From an uncultured Lachnospiraceae bacterium (GTDB lineage Bacteria; Bacillota; Clostridia; Lachnospirales; Lachnospiraceae), in assembly GCA_949840805.1 (NCBI GenBank), contig CATKXR010000007.1:62001-126000 (forward strand): a DNA stretch of 64,000 bases. The letters are read 5' to 3'. Shown here piece by piece: positions 24,763 through 32,396 of this stretch. The notes beneath the pieces were generated by a model that saw only the letters and a list, made by a program, of their open reading frames with translations, was not told where the DNA came from and made no database searches. A program made the position numbers and the translations under genes. Position 1 is the first letter of the stretch, and the number at the start of each line of letters is the position of its first letter.

Positions 24763-24906
24763 GTATACTCTTTCGGGCATCCCCTAATGCATGCCCTTCG
24801 GGCGGGCGTGCTCCGTCAGGCTCCGCACGAAAAGGTATACCCTTCCGGGCATCCCCTAATGCATGCCCTTCGGGCGGGCGTGCTCCGTCAAGCTCCGCAC
24901 GAAAAG
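24763..24906 (+). repeat. 72-bp direct tandem repeat, two copies
   Basis: Units at 24763-24834 and 24835-24906 are nearly identical; they begin GTATAC and contain GCATCCCCTAATGCATGC and CCCTTCGGGCGGGC. Each unit also has an internal inverted repeat, CGTGC...GCACG. The unit starts again (GGTATGC) and then breaks off. Confidence 0.85.
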
Positions 24907-24974
24907 GTATGCATTATCGTGCAGTACTATCCATAGGCCAATATTGTTAAGTGAAAGATTTTTCCAAAGGGTCC

Positions 24975-25112
24975 GCAGGAGAAGAGGGACAGAACGTTTT
25001 CAGACGCGCTCCCACTCCGTTTTTCACGTAGCGGTACTAAGGCTGCAAAAAACGCAGCCTAAGTGCCGACGTGAAAAGAGGGTCTTCAAACGTTCTGTCC
25101 CTCTTCTCCTGC
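24975..25112. repeat. Long hairpin element 1 (138 bp)
   Basis: A 31-nt outer stem (24975-25005 with 25082-25112, about three mismatches) encloses TTTTCACGT/ACGTGAAAA (25021-25029, 25069-25077). Inside that is a tip stem CGGTACTAAGGCTGC / GCAGCCTAAGTGCCG around an A-rich loop. No coding sequence is present. It shares its tip design with element 2 at 25284-25421. Confidence 0.8.
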
Positions 25113-25163
25113 TACATTATCGGCATACTTAATGGAAGGCGTTGCTCCCCCATAAAACGGCCA

Positions 25164-25225
25164 ATAACGTAGCCTGGTCTGTTACCCGTACCCTGGGGTA
25201 CAGGTAAACGTCCGGGCTATGTTAT
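25164..25225. repeat. Long hairpin element 3 (62 bp)
   Basis: ATAACGTAGCC (25164-25174) pairs with GGCTATGTTAT (25215-25225). Nested inside is GTTACCCGTACCC against GGGGTACAGGTAAAC. It lies between the two longer hairpins. Confidence 0.65.
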
Positions 25226-25283
25226 CTGCTATTCTGTGAATAGTAGACAATACAGGTTATGGTTCAGGCCTGTCAGAAAAGCA

Positions 25284-25421
25284 GCCTGGCCGTGTTTCCT
25301 ATTCCCATGAGGGGCCTCTGCCCCGCCGGTCCTTAGCCCGCGTTTTTTGCGGGCTTAGTACCGCTGCAGGGGCAGCAAGAGTGAGAACGTACCCTCATGG
25401 GAATAGGAAACACGGCCAGGC
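25284..25421. repeat. Long hairpin element 2 (138 bp)
   Basis: A perfect 30-bp outer stem (25284-25313 with 25392-25421) encloses CTGCCCC/GGGGCAG (25318-25324, 25369-25375) and the tip stem CGGTCCTTAGCCCGC / GCGGGCTTAGTACCG around a T-rich loop. Its length and its CGGTNCT...TAGTACCG tip match element 1 although the outer stem sequence differs. Confidence 0.8.
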
Positions 25422-25506
25422 GGACCTTTTGGGATACCTATAAAATACAGTAATCAATGCGGTCAGCTTTTGTATGTATTTTCCCTAAAATGATGAAGCT
25501 TCCATT

Positions 25507-26763
25507 TTAATCTGCAAGACAGTGCTGGCAGCTCACCCGGTATACCTGGATGGTCCTGTCGTTCCGGCTGCTGAAATAAATATAATCTCCCTTATGGCTG
25601 TAAATCGGGTGAGGATGGGCGTCCTGTCCCAGCCAGTCGCTTTCATGGCGGCATAAAGGCTGCCATTCCATTTTCCCATTTTCCCAGTCAACATTCTGTA
25701 TGGAAATATAGGCCCCGTCTTTTTTGTGGGGATCCGGCCCGTTGTCCGTGCTGTTTTCAAAGACTGCTTTGATCTCTCCGGGAAATTTGAAATAGCCGTC
25801 ACAGACGAGATGGCCGAAATGGTCCATGGTAAAATGGCCGTAGGCATCGTAGTCTTCGGGGAGTGAGATCTCCCAATAGCCGCGAGTCTCCATATCTACC
25901 TTTCCCACAAAAGCCGGGCCATGGCTGTAAGCGCCGTGATAGATGACTGCTTTTCCGTCATCCTGCCACATTTCATGGCATACCCAGTCATGACGGCTGC
26001 GCGTATGTCCATTGTGTTCCACGCCTTCTGTGCGTACTCTGGAAATTTCATCCCGGCGATGGTCATAAAGCCAGATACGGCGGATACCGCAGTCAAAACT
26101 TGCCCATTCGTGGTTATATAAGATCTGTTCATGGTCAGCCGGGTTAAACTGTACATGGGTAATCCAGCAATCCGGAACCGTTTTTTCATATAAAAGGCTG
26201 CCGGTGGCTGTGTCATACACACAGAGATAGCTGTTTAAATGTTCTTTTTGTACACGTCCGTCAATATCGTAGACCGGGCGTTTATCCAGTCCGCTGCCTT
26301 CGGTTTCCGGATCATAGTCCAGGCATCGGCCGTCGGTCATAGGCACACAGAGCCGTGTGCCGTCTGCGCTTACATGGGTGAAGGCCGTCATGCGGCCCTG
26401 GGGGACGGTATTTAAGATCCGTTCTTTTCCTTCAAAATCCGAACAACAGATATGGTTGTCCTGGATGAAATAGACCAGGTTCCGGCTGCAGTCCAGGCAT
26501 ACACTGGCTTTTCCCAGCCCATAGCCAGGCGTGTTCTCAAAATAGACATAGCTTTTGAGGGTGCCGTGGGTGTTGTGGGAGAGCTGTATTTCCTGGCCTG
26601 TCTCCATGTCATGGCGGAATATGTTGGGGACGCCGGTGCGGTCGCTGATCAGGTAGAGATAGCGGTCATCAGCAGATAAAGAGGAGCAGGTGAAATATAA
26701 CATCTGTGTGTTATAGTCGTCGCTGCCAGAGACCAGTTCCCGCAGGTTAAGAGATCCGGACAT
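25507..26763 (-). CDS. Oligogalacturonate lyase-like beta-propeller enzyme (PL22 type)
   Basis: A 418-residue protein built of WD40-like beta-propeller blades. HVQFNPADHEQILYNHEW followed by CGIRRIWLYD matches the oligogalacturonate lyase family, which splits short unsaturated oligogalacturonates from pectin into keto-uronate monomers in the cytosol. The histidines in YNHEW, HTRSRHDWVCHEMW and AHPHPIYSH are in the places expected for metal and substrate binding. ATG 26763 follows GGAGGG. It closes a minus-strand operon with an SDR and an enolase-superfamily enzyme. The position next to hexuronate genes supports the pectin assignment. Confidence 0.82.
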   Translation of the reverse strand: MSGSLNLRELVSGSDDYNTQMLYFTCSSLSADDRYLYLISDRTGVPNIFRHDMETGQEIQLSHNTHGTLKSYVYFENTPGYGLGKASVCLDCSRNLVYFIQDNHICCSDFEGKERILNTVPQGRMTAFTHVSADGTRLCVPMTDGRCLDYDPETEGSGLDKRPVYDIDGRVQKEHLNSYLCVYDTATGSLLYEKTVPDCWITHVQFNPADHEQILYNHEWASFDCGIRRIWLYDHRRDEISRVRTEGVEHNGHTRSRHDWVCHEMWQDDGKAVIYHGAYSHGPAFVGKVDMETRGYWEISLPEDYDAYGHFTMDHFGHLVCDGYFKFPGEIKAVFENSTDNGPDPHKKDGAYISIQNVDWENGKMEWQPLCRHESDWLGQDAHPHPIYSHKGDYIYFSSRNDRTIQVYRVSCQHCLAD

Positions 26764-26779
26764 GGTAAAACCCTCCTTT

Positions 26780-27529
26780 CTAATATCCGTAAGCCAAAGC
26801 GCCGCCGTCCATGGCATAGTCCTGTCCGGTGATATAAGCGCCATGGTCTCCAATGAGGAACAGTGCCAGAGCCCCTAAGTCTTTTGTGTCGCCAAACTGG
26901 TGGACCGGCATACGGGAGAGGATTTTCTCTTTTCTGGCCGGATCCATCACATCGGTAAGCATTTTGCTGGCAAACCAGCCAGGTGCAATGCTGTTGACAC
27001 AGATATTGTCCTGGGCCCATTCCACGGCCAGCCCGCGGGTCATGCCGCACACGGCTGCCTTGCTGGTGCAGTAGGGAACCACTTCAGAAAAACCTAAGTG
27101 GGCGCTCATGCTGGAGATATTGACAATGCGGCCTTTGTGGGCGCTGGCCTTCAGATAGGGGTAACAGATGGCGCTGAGTTTGAACACGCTTTTCACATTG
27201 ACTTCCAGGATCCGGTCAAAATCTGCATCGTCAAAATCTTCGGCACGTTTTTTTGCCGTGGCTCCGGCGTTGTTTACCAGAAAATCCAGGGTATTGCCGT
27301 GTTTGGATGCAAGCCCGGCAATCATGGCCTGCATGGCGGGGTAATCGGTCACATCTCCTTTCAGGTGGACAACGCCCGGATGGGGCGGCGCCATGTCTTC
27401 TTTGGCTTTTCCGGTGCGGCTGATGACGTAGACGGTAGCGCCGGCCCCGGCCAGAGCCTCAGCGATGGCATAGCCTATGCCGCTGGAAGCGCCGGTAACA
27501 ATGCCTGCACGTCCTTTTAATTCCTCCAT
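26780..27529 (-). CDS. SDR family NAD(P)-dependent oxidoreductase
   Basis: A 249-residue classical short-chain dehydrogenase/reductase. It has the cofactor motif TGASSGIGYA (residues 13-22), NNAGA near residue 87, and a catalytic Ser-Tyr-Lys set (NISSMSA, then YCTSK), plus the SIAPGWF segment after the active site. In this operon, between a pectin-oligomer lyase and an acid-sugar dehydratase, it likely reduces a keto-uronate or its product. It ends 16 nt before the lyase gene start. Exact substrate and cofactor choice are not determinable from the sequence. Confidence 0.9.
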   Translation of the reverse strand: MEELKGRAGIVTGASSGIGYAIAEALAGAGATVYVISRTGKAKEDMAPPHPGVVHLKGDVTDYPAMQAMIAGLASKHGNTLDFLVNNAGATAKKRAEDFDDADFDRILEVNVKSVFKLSAICYPYLKASAHKGRIVNISSMSAHLGFSEVVPYCTSKAAVCGMTRGLAVEWAQDNICVNSIAPGWFASKMLTDVMDPARKEKILSRMPVHQFGDTKDLGALALFLIGDHGAYITGQDYAMDGGALAYGY

Positions 27530-27542
27530 AATTTTATACCTC

Positions 27543-28664
27543 CTATTCTGCTTTCAGGATCCGGTGGCTGTGGCAGCTTGAGCGGATCAGTTCCCAGTCA
27601 AGTTCCATGCCTACTCCAGGTTTATCCGGTGCATGGATGATGCCGTTTTCATCGATAGGTAAAAGCCCTTTCATGGGGAGCTGGTAATTTTCTTCCGGGA
27701 CAAAGTATTCAAAATACTCGCAGTTGCGGATGGCGCAGCTTACATGGAGGTTGACCACGTCCATGTAATTCATGGTGGTAGTGTGGATCTCGCAGTTCAT
27801 GCCAAAACCTTCTGCCATGTGTGCAATCTTTAAAGTACCGGTGATGCCGTCTTTCCAACTGACGTCAGCCCGGACAATGTCCGCGGCCCGCTGCGCGATA
27901 GCCTGGGCCACGCCCCAATGTGCGCCGCGGGTTGTTTCGGTAGCGGCGATGGGGATATCCAGGGTGCGGCATAATTCTGTATATTTGTAAAGCTCAAAAT
28001 CCCGGAAAGGCTCTTCCAGCCATTTGTAATTGAGCCTTTCTAACTGGCGGCCCACCCGGACGGCATCGCCCATGGTATATTCCGCTACCGGGTCGCTCAT
28101 CAGGATATAATCTTCCCCTACGGCATCCCGCAGCTTCTGGTGCAGTTCCAAGTCAAACTCAACCGGGCCGGCCGGATGGGCCTTGTAAGCTGGAATTCCC
28201 TTGTTTTTATAATAAAGGGCTTCATCCAGATATTCCTGTATCGTGCTGTGAAAGTTGCCGCTGGCATAGGCCGGCAGGCTGTCTCTGTAGGCGCCGATGT
28301 ACTTATAAAGAGGAAGACCGGCCTCTTTGGCACAAATATCCCACAGGGCCACATCTACCGGACCGGGAAGATAGACCGGGAAAAAAGTCAGGTGACGGTC
28401 CACATTCCAGAGTTCCTGCCAGATGGCCTCCCGGTCATGAGGGTCACGTCCCATGATGACCGGGGCGATATTGTCGTAGAGATAATTTTCAGACACACCG
28501 CCGCTGCGGGCTGCCAGGCAGGTAGCGATGCCGTCAATGCCGGCGTCAGTGCCGATGCGGATTGCTATGACGTCCCAGTTCATGGAAGCGCCGCCCTGGC
28601 GCTTGGCATCAAACAGGCATTTGTCACGGCTGACCCACCAGGTTTCAAATTCTGTGATTCTCAT
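27543..28664 (-). CDS. Enolase-superfamily acid-sugar dehydratase (mandelate racemase type)
   Basis: A 373-residue enolase-superfamily protein with the N-terminal capping domain and a barrel domain. The acid/base Lys is probably in AYKAHP. Metal ligands are expected at MSDPV (D), WLEEPF (E) and AATET (E), and the catalytic His at CEIHTT. These place it in the mandelate-racemase subgroup, whose members dehydrate or racemise sugar acids. With the pectin/hexuronate genes around it, an acid sugar derived from galacturonate is the likely substrate. The start MRITEFETWW follows GGAGG by a short distance, 19 nt from the gene before it. Confidence 0.88.
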   Translation of the reverse strand: MRITEFETWWVSRDKCLFDAKRQGGASMNWDVIAIRIGTDAGIDGIATCLAARSGGVSENYLYDNIAPVIMGRDPHDREAIWQELWNVDRHLTFFPVYLPGPVDVALWDICAKEAGLPLYKYIGAYRDSLPAYASGNFHSTIQEYLDEALYYKNKGIPAYKAHPAGPVEFDLELHQKLRDAVGEDYILMSDPVAEYTMGDAVRVGRQLERLNYKWLEEPFRDFELYKYTELCRTLDIPIAATETTRGAHWGVAQAIAQRAADIVRADVSWKDGITGTLKIAHMAEGFGMNCEIHTTTMNYMDVVNLHVSCAIRNCEYFEYFVPEENYQLPMKGLLPIDENGIIHAPDKPGVGMELDWELIRSSCHSHRILKAE

Positions 28665-28683
28665 AAGTAAAGCCTCCTTACAT

Positions 28684-29202
28684 TTATTTGGTTATTTTTT
28701 GGAGTGGAAGCGAAGAGCAGGCTAATGCCCACACATCATCCAGAGTGCCGTTTTCCACCATGCCGTCAGGGAGCAGGTAGGCGGTCCGGGGGTTCATATA
28801 CAAATAAAGAATGCCGGGCCTTTTGTATACGTGATGGACCTGTTCCCAGGTATAGGCGGCATGCTCCGTTTTGTTTCTGACATCCAGCCCGGAGGAGGTG
28901 AAGGTGATGCTGTAAAAGGTCCGCGGCATTTCGTCCAGGCCGTACTGGCGGCAGATCCGGTTCAGGCTTAAGTAAAACCTGAGAAAACGCGAGACCAGAA
29001 GATAAAGGGCAAACAGCACAAAAACCCATCCCAGGATGATGCTGTCCACCCGGAAGTTGAACAGGCCAAAGATAAAAACGAGCAGGCATCCTCCTGTGAA
29101 TTTCAGCCATCCGAAATCTTTCCGGAAGACGTGGAAATGCATATATTGCCGGTAAAGCCTCCGGGTCAGCCTGGTGTGAACGGTAATCGCAGATGTTTGC
29201 AT
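28684..29202 (-). CDS. YcxB-like membrane protein
   Basis: A 172-residue protein with two adjacent membrane spans (about residues 35-75) followed by a compact soluble domain. The soluble part (FTSSGLDVRNKTEHAAYTW, VHHVYKRPGILYLYMN, TAYLLPDG) fits the YcxB-like C-terminal domain, a PH-like fold with no known reaction. ATG 29202 has AGGAGG upstream. It is the first gene of the oligogalacturonate operon, directly behind the promoter and operator, an odd place for such a protein; the link to uronates is positional only. Confidence 0.7.
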   Translation of the reverse strand: MQTSAITVHTRLTRRLYRQYMHFHVFRKDFGWLKFTGGCLLVFIFGLFNFRVDSIILGWVFVLFALYLLVSRFLRFYLSLNRICRQYGLDEMPRTFYSITFTSSGLDVRNKTEHAAYTWEQVHHVYKRPGILYLYMNPRTAYLLPDGMVENGTLDDVWALACSSLPLQKITK

Positions 29203-29259
29203 AAAAAATCCTCCTGATCCGTGTAAAACCACATTATGATACTTCCAACAGCTTTCTCC

Positions 29260-29288
29260 ATTATAACCGTGTCTTTGGCATTTGTAAA
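29260..29288 (-). promoter_or_regulatory. Promoter of the minus-strand oligogalacturonate operon
   Basis: On the minus strand, TTTACA (29283-29288) and TATAAT (29260-29265) are 17 nt apart, ahead of the YcxB-like gene. A LacI-type operator (29295-29312) sits just upstream of the -35. Confidence 0.8.
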
Positions 29289-29294
29289 GAAAAA

Positions 29295-29312
29295 TACTAA
29301 AACGATTTTGTA
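29295..29312. promoter_or_regulatory. LacI-family operator, site 1
   Basis: TACTAAAACGATTTTGTA is an 18-bp imperfect palindrome with the central CG typical of LacI-family operators. It matches site 2 at 29444-29461 in 17 of 18 positions. Confidence 0.8.
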
Positions 29313-29400
29313 AAAAGGCGATTTTCTTGGATTTTTTGGAAGGAAATTAATTGCGGGATTGTGTGATGTGCTTAAAAAATAAAAAAAATAAAATATGTTA

Positions 29401-29429
29401 TTGACAATTAAGCCGAATGAATTTACAAT
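29401..29429 (+). promoter_or_regulatory. Promoter of the LacI regulator gene
   Basis: TTGACA (29401-29406) and TACAAT (29424-29429) with 17-nt spacing. The predicted start point near 29436 is followed at once by operator site 2, consistent with autorepression. Confidence 0.82.
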
Positions 29430-29443
29430 AAGGGGGAAAGGAT

Positions 29444-29461
29444 TACTAAAACGATTTAGTA
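29444..29461. promoter_or_regulatory. LacI-family operator, site 2
   Basis: TACTAAAACGATTTAGTA lies just after the lacI-family start point and about 12 nt before its ATG. It is spaced 149 bp from site 1, close to 14 helical turns, so looping between the sites is possible. Confidence 0.82.
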
Positions 29462-29472
29462 AAAAGAAGAAT

Positions 29473-30531
29473 ATGACAACCAAAACGAAAGTGACAATAA
29501 AGGATGTTGCCAAAGAGGCAGGAGTGTCCTTAAGCAGCGTCCATCTGGCATTGAGCGGGAAAGCAGGAGTCAGTGAAAGCACAAGGCAAAGAATTCTTGA
29601 GATTGCCAAACGTATGGATTACACGCCGAGCCTGCTGGCGGCAAATCTGAAACGGGAGACCTTTACCATAGCGGTCGTCCTTCCGGAGAAGAATACAAGT
29701 TCCCGCTTTTACTACAATTTTATGTGGGATGCGGCTGCTGATTATGAATCCGCTGCCCGCAGTTATAATCTGAATCTGCTCCTGACGGGATTTGCGGATC
29801 TGGCAGAGACTCTTGCAAATATGGATTTGGAAAACATCCACGGCCTGATTACCATGGGATATCCGGAGGATGGCTATGTGGAGGCAGTGGCCCGGTTTTC
29901 AGAAGCAGGGATTCCGGTGATTCTTCTGGATAATGACCTGGAGGATTCGGGGCGGGTTTGCTGCGTCAAATCGGACAATGACCTTTTGGGCAGGCTCACC
30001 GGCGAACTTTTGCTGGACATGATACGATGGCCGGCAGGGGAATTGCTGGTATGCGCGGGCTTTCGGACGTATCCGAACCATTACAGGATTGTGGAAAGCC
30101 TGGAGGCGTATCTGAAGGAGCAGAACGTATATATGCCCCTGGTATGCGAGTATTTTCACGATGTGGGAGAGGAGCCTCTGGCACATCTGAAAAAGCATCT
30201 GCTGGAAAGGCCGATTGTGGGCTGCTGTACCGTAAATTCCCGCGCCACTCTGGTAATGGCCCAGGCATTGGATGAACTGGGGTTGGCGGGAAGGATCCCG
30301 TTAATCGGAAGCGGCCTTTATTCCGAGTCCGTCCAGTATCTGGAAAAGGGAGTGGTCACGGCGTTGATTGACAAGTGTCCTTATGAGCAGTGTTACCAGG
30401 CGTTGGAGATGATGACGGATATCCTGGTGCGCAATGAAGCGCCGGACAGGCCGGTGGCGTATGTAGGCGGAGAGGCTGTTTTCCGCAGCATGTTAAAGCA
30501 GTATGAAAGGATTTCTTTCCGGAAGAGGTAG
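29473..30531 (+). CDS. LacI family transcriptional regulator
   Basis: A 352-residue repressor. The N-terminal helix-turn-helix reads VTIKDVAKEAGVSLSSVHLAL, with hinge KRMDYTPSLLAANL (first motif given as VTIKDVAKEAG and VSLSSVHLAL). It is followed by a periplasmic-binding-protein-like sensor domain that should bind a sugar or sugar acid. It sits between the divergent oligogalacturonate operon and the TRAP/uronate genes, with one operator at each promoter, so it most likely represses both in the absence of pectin breakdown products. I chose ATG 29473; the longer frame would run through the promoter and operator. Confidence 0.92.
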   Translation: MTTKTKVTIKDVAKEAGVSLSSVHLALSGKAGVSESTRQRILEIAKRMDYTPSLLAANLKRETFTIAVVLPEKNTSSRFYYNFMWDAAADYESAARSYNLNLLLTGFADLAETLANMDLENIHGLITMGYPEDGYVEAVARFSEAGIPVILLDNDLEDSGRVCCVKSDNDLLGRLTGELLLDMIRWPAGELLVCAGFRTYPNHYRIVESLEAYLKEQNVYMPLVCEYFHDVGEEPLAHLKKHLLERPIVGCCTVNSRATLVMAQALDELGLAGRIPLIGSGLYSESVQYLEKGVVTALIDKCPYEQCYQALEMMTDILVRNEAPDRPVAYVGGEAVFRSMLKQYERISFRKR

Positions 30532-30623
30532 CGGGAATGTCTGTTCCGGCGGAAATAGATCAAACGTGTAATTGAAATAAAATCAGGCAATTGCACAGAA
30601 CAACAAAAAAGGAGGATTTTATT

Positions 30624-31736
30624 ATGAGAAAGGCATTATCAGTGATTCTTGCGTCAGCCATGGTGTTGTCGATGGCGGCCTGCGGAGGTTCCGGCGGAAG
30701 CGCTCCGGCGACCACGGCAGCGGCCGGAGGAGGCGCGGAGGCGGCTCCGGCAAAAGAACAGGAAGCGGCATCTGCAGAAGGCCAGGAAGCGGCCCCGGCG
30801 GCAGCACCGGAGATTACCTTCAAGTATGCAGAGCTGAACAGCGACGACAACATCAATACCAGGGCAGGCTATAAGTTTGCAGAGTATGTGGCGGAGCTGT
30901 CCGGCGGAAGAATTGAGATTGATGTCAATTCCGCTTCCACTTTAGGAGATGAGAAAACCTGCCTGAATGCATTGCAGATGGGCGGAGGGACCGTGGATTT
31001 CTACAGAGGCAATACCAACAGCCTTTCTGACTATGGTTTCCAGAAGTTGAACCTGTTTGGCCTTCCCTATATTTTTACAAGCCGCGAGGGCATGTGGAAG
31101 GTGCTGGAGTCTGAAGAACTGGGACAGGCATTCCTCAACGAAGGCGTTGAAGTGGGGGCAGGCATGGTAGGCATCGCTTATACGGACGAGGGTGCAAGAA
31201 ACCTGTTTACCTCTTCTGAGATTTCCAGCCTGGCAGATATCAAAGGCAAGAAGATCCGCGTGCCGGAGACTACATTGATGATGGATACTATGTCCGCCCT
31301 TGGCGCGGAACCTACCCCGATTTCTTACAGCGAACTGTACAGCTCCCTGCAGACCGGCGTGGTTGACGGCGCTGAGAACGGATATCCGGGATATGATTCC
31401 AACAAATTCTATGAGGTTGCCCCGTATTATCTGCTGGATGCCCATACCTTCAGCCCTGGCATCATCCTGATGGCAGAAGCCCAGTGGAACAAGCTTTCCG
31501 CAGAGGACCAGGCAATCCTTCTGGAGGCCGGAAAGAAAGCGTCCGAGTGGAATAAGGGTGCAATCGAGGAAGAGGAGAAGGAACTGAGAGCCGCTTTGGA
31601 GGGCAAGGGCGTGACCATTATCGAGTGTCCGGCAGAGGACAAGGCAGCTGCCCAGGAAGCCTGTAAGGCCGTATGGGCTGACTACTCCAAGGGGATTGAG
31701 GATCTTTTGCAGGCAATGGTAGAGATTCAGCAGTAA
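30624..31736 (+). CDS. TRAP transporter substrate-binding lipoprotein (DctP type)
   Basis: A 370-residue extracytoplasmic binding protein. A lipoprotein signal (MRKALSVILASAMVLSMAA, Cys20) is followed by an Ala/Glu/Gln-rich linker and then the DctP domain. Family features include KYAELNSDDN, ISSLADIKGKKIRVPET (the conserved Arg that grips the carboxylate) and GVVDGAENGYPGY. TRAP systems import acidic compounds using the sodium gradient; the surrounding genes point to a hexuronate such as galacturonate. ATG 30624 follows AAAGGAGG. A strong hairpin separates it from the membrane subunits. Confidence 0.94.
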   Translation: MRKALSVILASAMVLSMAACGGSGGSAPATTAAAGGGAEAAPAKEQEAASAEGQEAAPAAAPEITFKYAELNSDDNINTRAGYKFAEYVAELSGGRIEIDVNSASTLGDEKTCLNALQMGGGTVDFYRGNTNSLSDYGFQKLNLFGLPYIFTSREGMWKVLESEELGQAFLNEGVEVGAGMVGIAYTDEGARNLFTSSEISSLADIKGKKIRVPETTLMMDTMSALGAEPTPISYSELYSSLQTGVVDGAENGYPGYDSNKFYEVAPYYLLDAHTFSPGIILMAEAQWNKLSAEDQAILLEAGKKASEWNKGAIEEEEKELRAALEGKGVTIIECPAEDKAAAQEACKAVWADYSKGIEDLLQAMVEIQQ

Positions 31737-31773
31737 AGCAGCACATTTATTTTCGAATTGATTTATGTGGAGG

Positions 31774-31813
31774 CTGCCCGGGAGGACAGAGGACGGCTCT
31801 GTCTCCCGGGCAG
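31774..31813 (+). promoter_or_regulatory. Strong intra-operon hairpin between dctP and dctQ
   Basis: CTGCCCGGGAGGACAGAG (31774-31791) pairs with CTCTGTCTCCCGGGCAG (31797-31813), a 17-bp GC-rich stem with one bulge and no T-run. It probably stabilises the binding-protein mRNA or limits expression of the membrane subunits. Confidence 0.75.
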
Positions 31814-31863
31814 TATTGGTGTAATGGCAGTGGACCTATCTTAGAAGACTAAGGGGAAATAAG

Positions 31864-32385
31864 ATGAAGAAATTTTATGATTTCATATACTGGCTGTTTA
31901 TGACATTTTGTAAGATCCTGTTTATTATCTCTATCTGCATTACCACCTATGTGGTATTCTGCAGATACATCCTGTCGAAGACGCCGCGCTGGGGCGAGCA
32001 GAGCATATTGCTCTGCATGGTTTACATGGCCCTGATCAGCGCGAGCCTGGCCATCCGTACCGACAAGCATATCCGGGTGGTCCTGATTCAGTACTTATTC
32101 CCGCTGTCAATCCGGGAAAAGGTAATGTCGATCCTGCATGGACTGTCCCAGGTGACAATCTTTTTGTTCAGCCTGTTTATGATTATTTATGGCTATCAGT
32201 TTACCGTGCTGATGTCCAAGAGCGTGATGTCCGGGCTTCCGGTAAAGAACAGCATTATGTACGCGCCGGTTCCCATCGCGGGGGTTTGTATGCTGCTGAT
32301 GCAGAGCGAACGTTTCTTTGTGTTTATGGCAAAGCTGGCAGGCAAGACAATTCCAGGCTATGAGAACGGCCTGCCGACAGAATAG
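31864..32385 (+). CDS. TRAP transporter small permease (DctQ type)
   Basis: A 173-residue membrane protein with four spans and the DctQ-type signature FCRYILSKTPRWGEQSILLCMVYMALI (given as FCRYILSKTPRWGEQ then SILLCMVYMALI) and SLAIRTDKHIRV. The small subunit partners the large channel subunit encoded 11 nt downstream. ATG 31864 follows AGGGGAAA. It belongs to the same operon as the binding protein. Confidence 0.93.
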   Translation: MKKFYDFIYWLFMTFCKILFIISICITTYVVFCRYILSKTPRWGEQSILLCMVYMALISASLAIRTDKHIRVVLIQYLFPLSIREKVMSILHGLSQVTIFLFSLFMIIYGYQFTVLMSKSVMSGLPVKNSIMYAPVPIAGVCMLLMQSERFFVFMAKLAGKTIPGYENGLPTE

Positions 32386-32396
32386 GGGGTTAGAGG

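Noticed and set aside
24763-24906. Short CRISPR-like array
   Set aside because: The repeat unit is 72 bp with no unique spacers and only two copies; no cas genes are present.
24975-25421. Retron or group II intron remnant
   Set aside because: No reverse transcriptase gene and no intron domain V motif; only nested palindromes are visible.
28684-29232. Upstream start of the YcxB-like gene at 29232
   Set aside because: The internal ATG at 29202 has an AGGAGG site; the longer frame has none.
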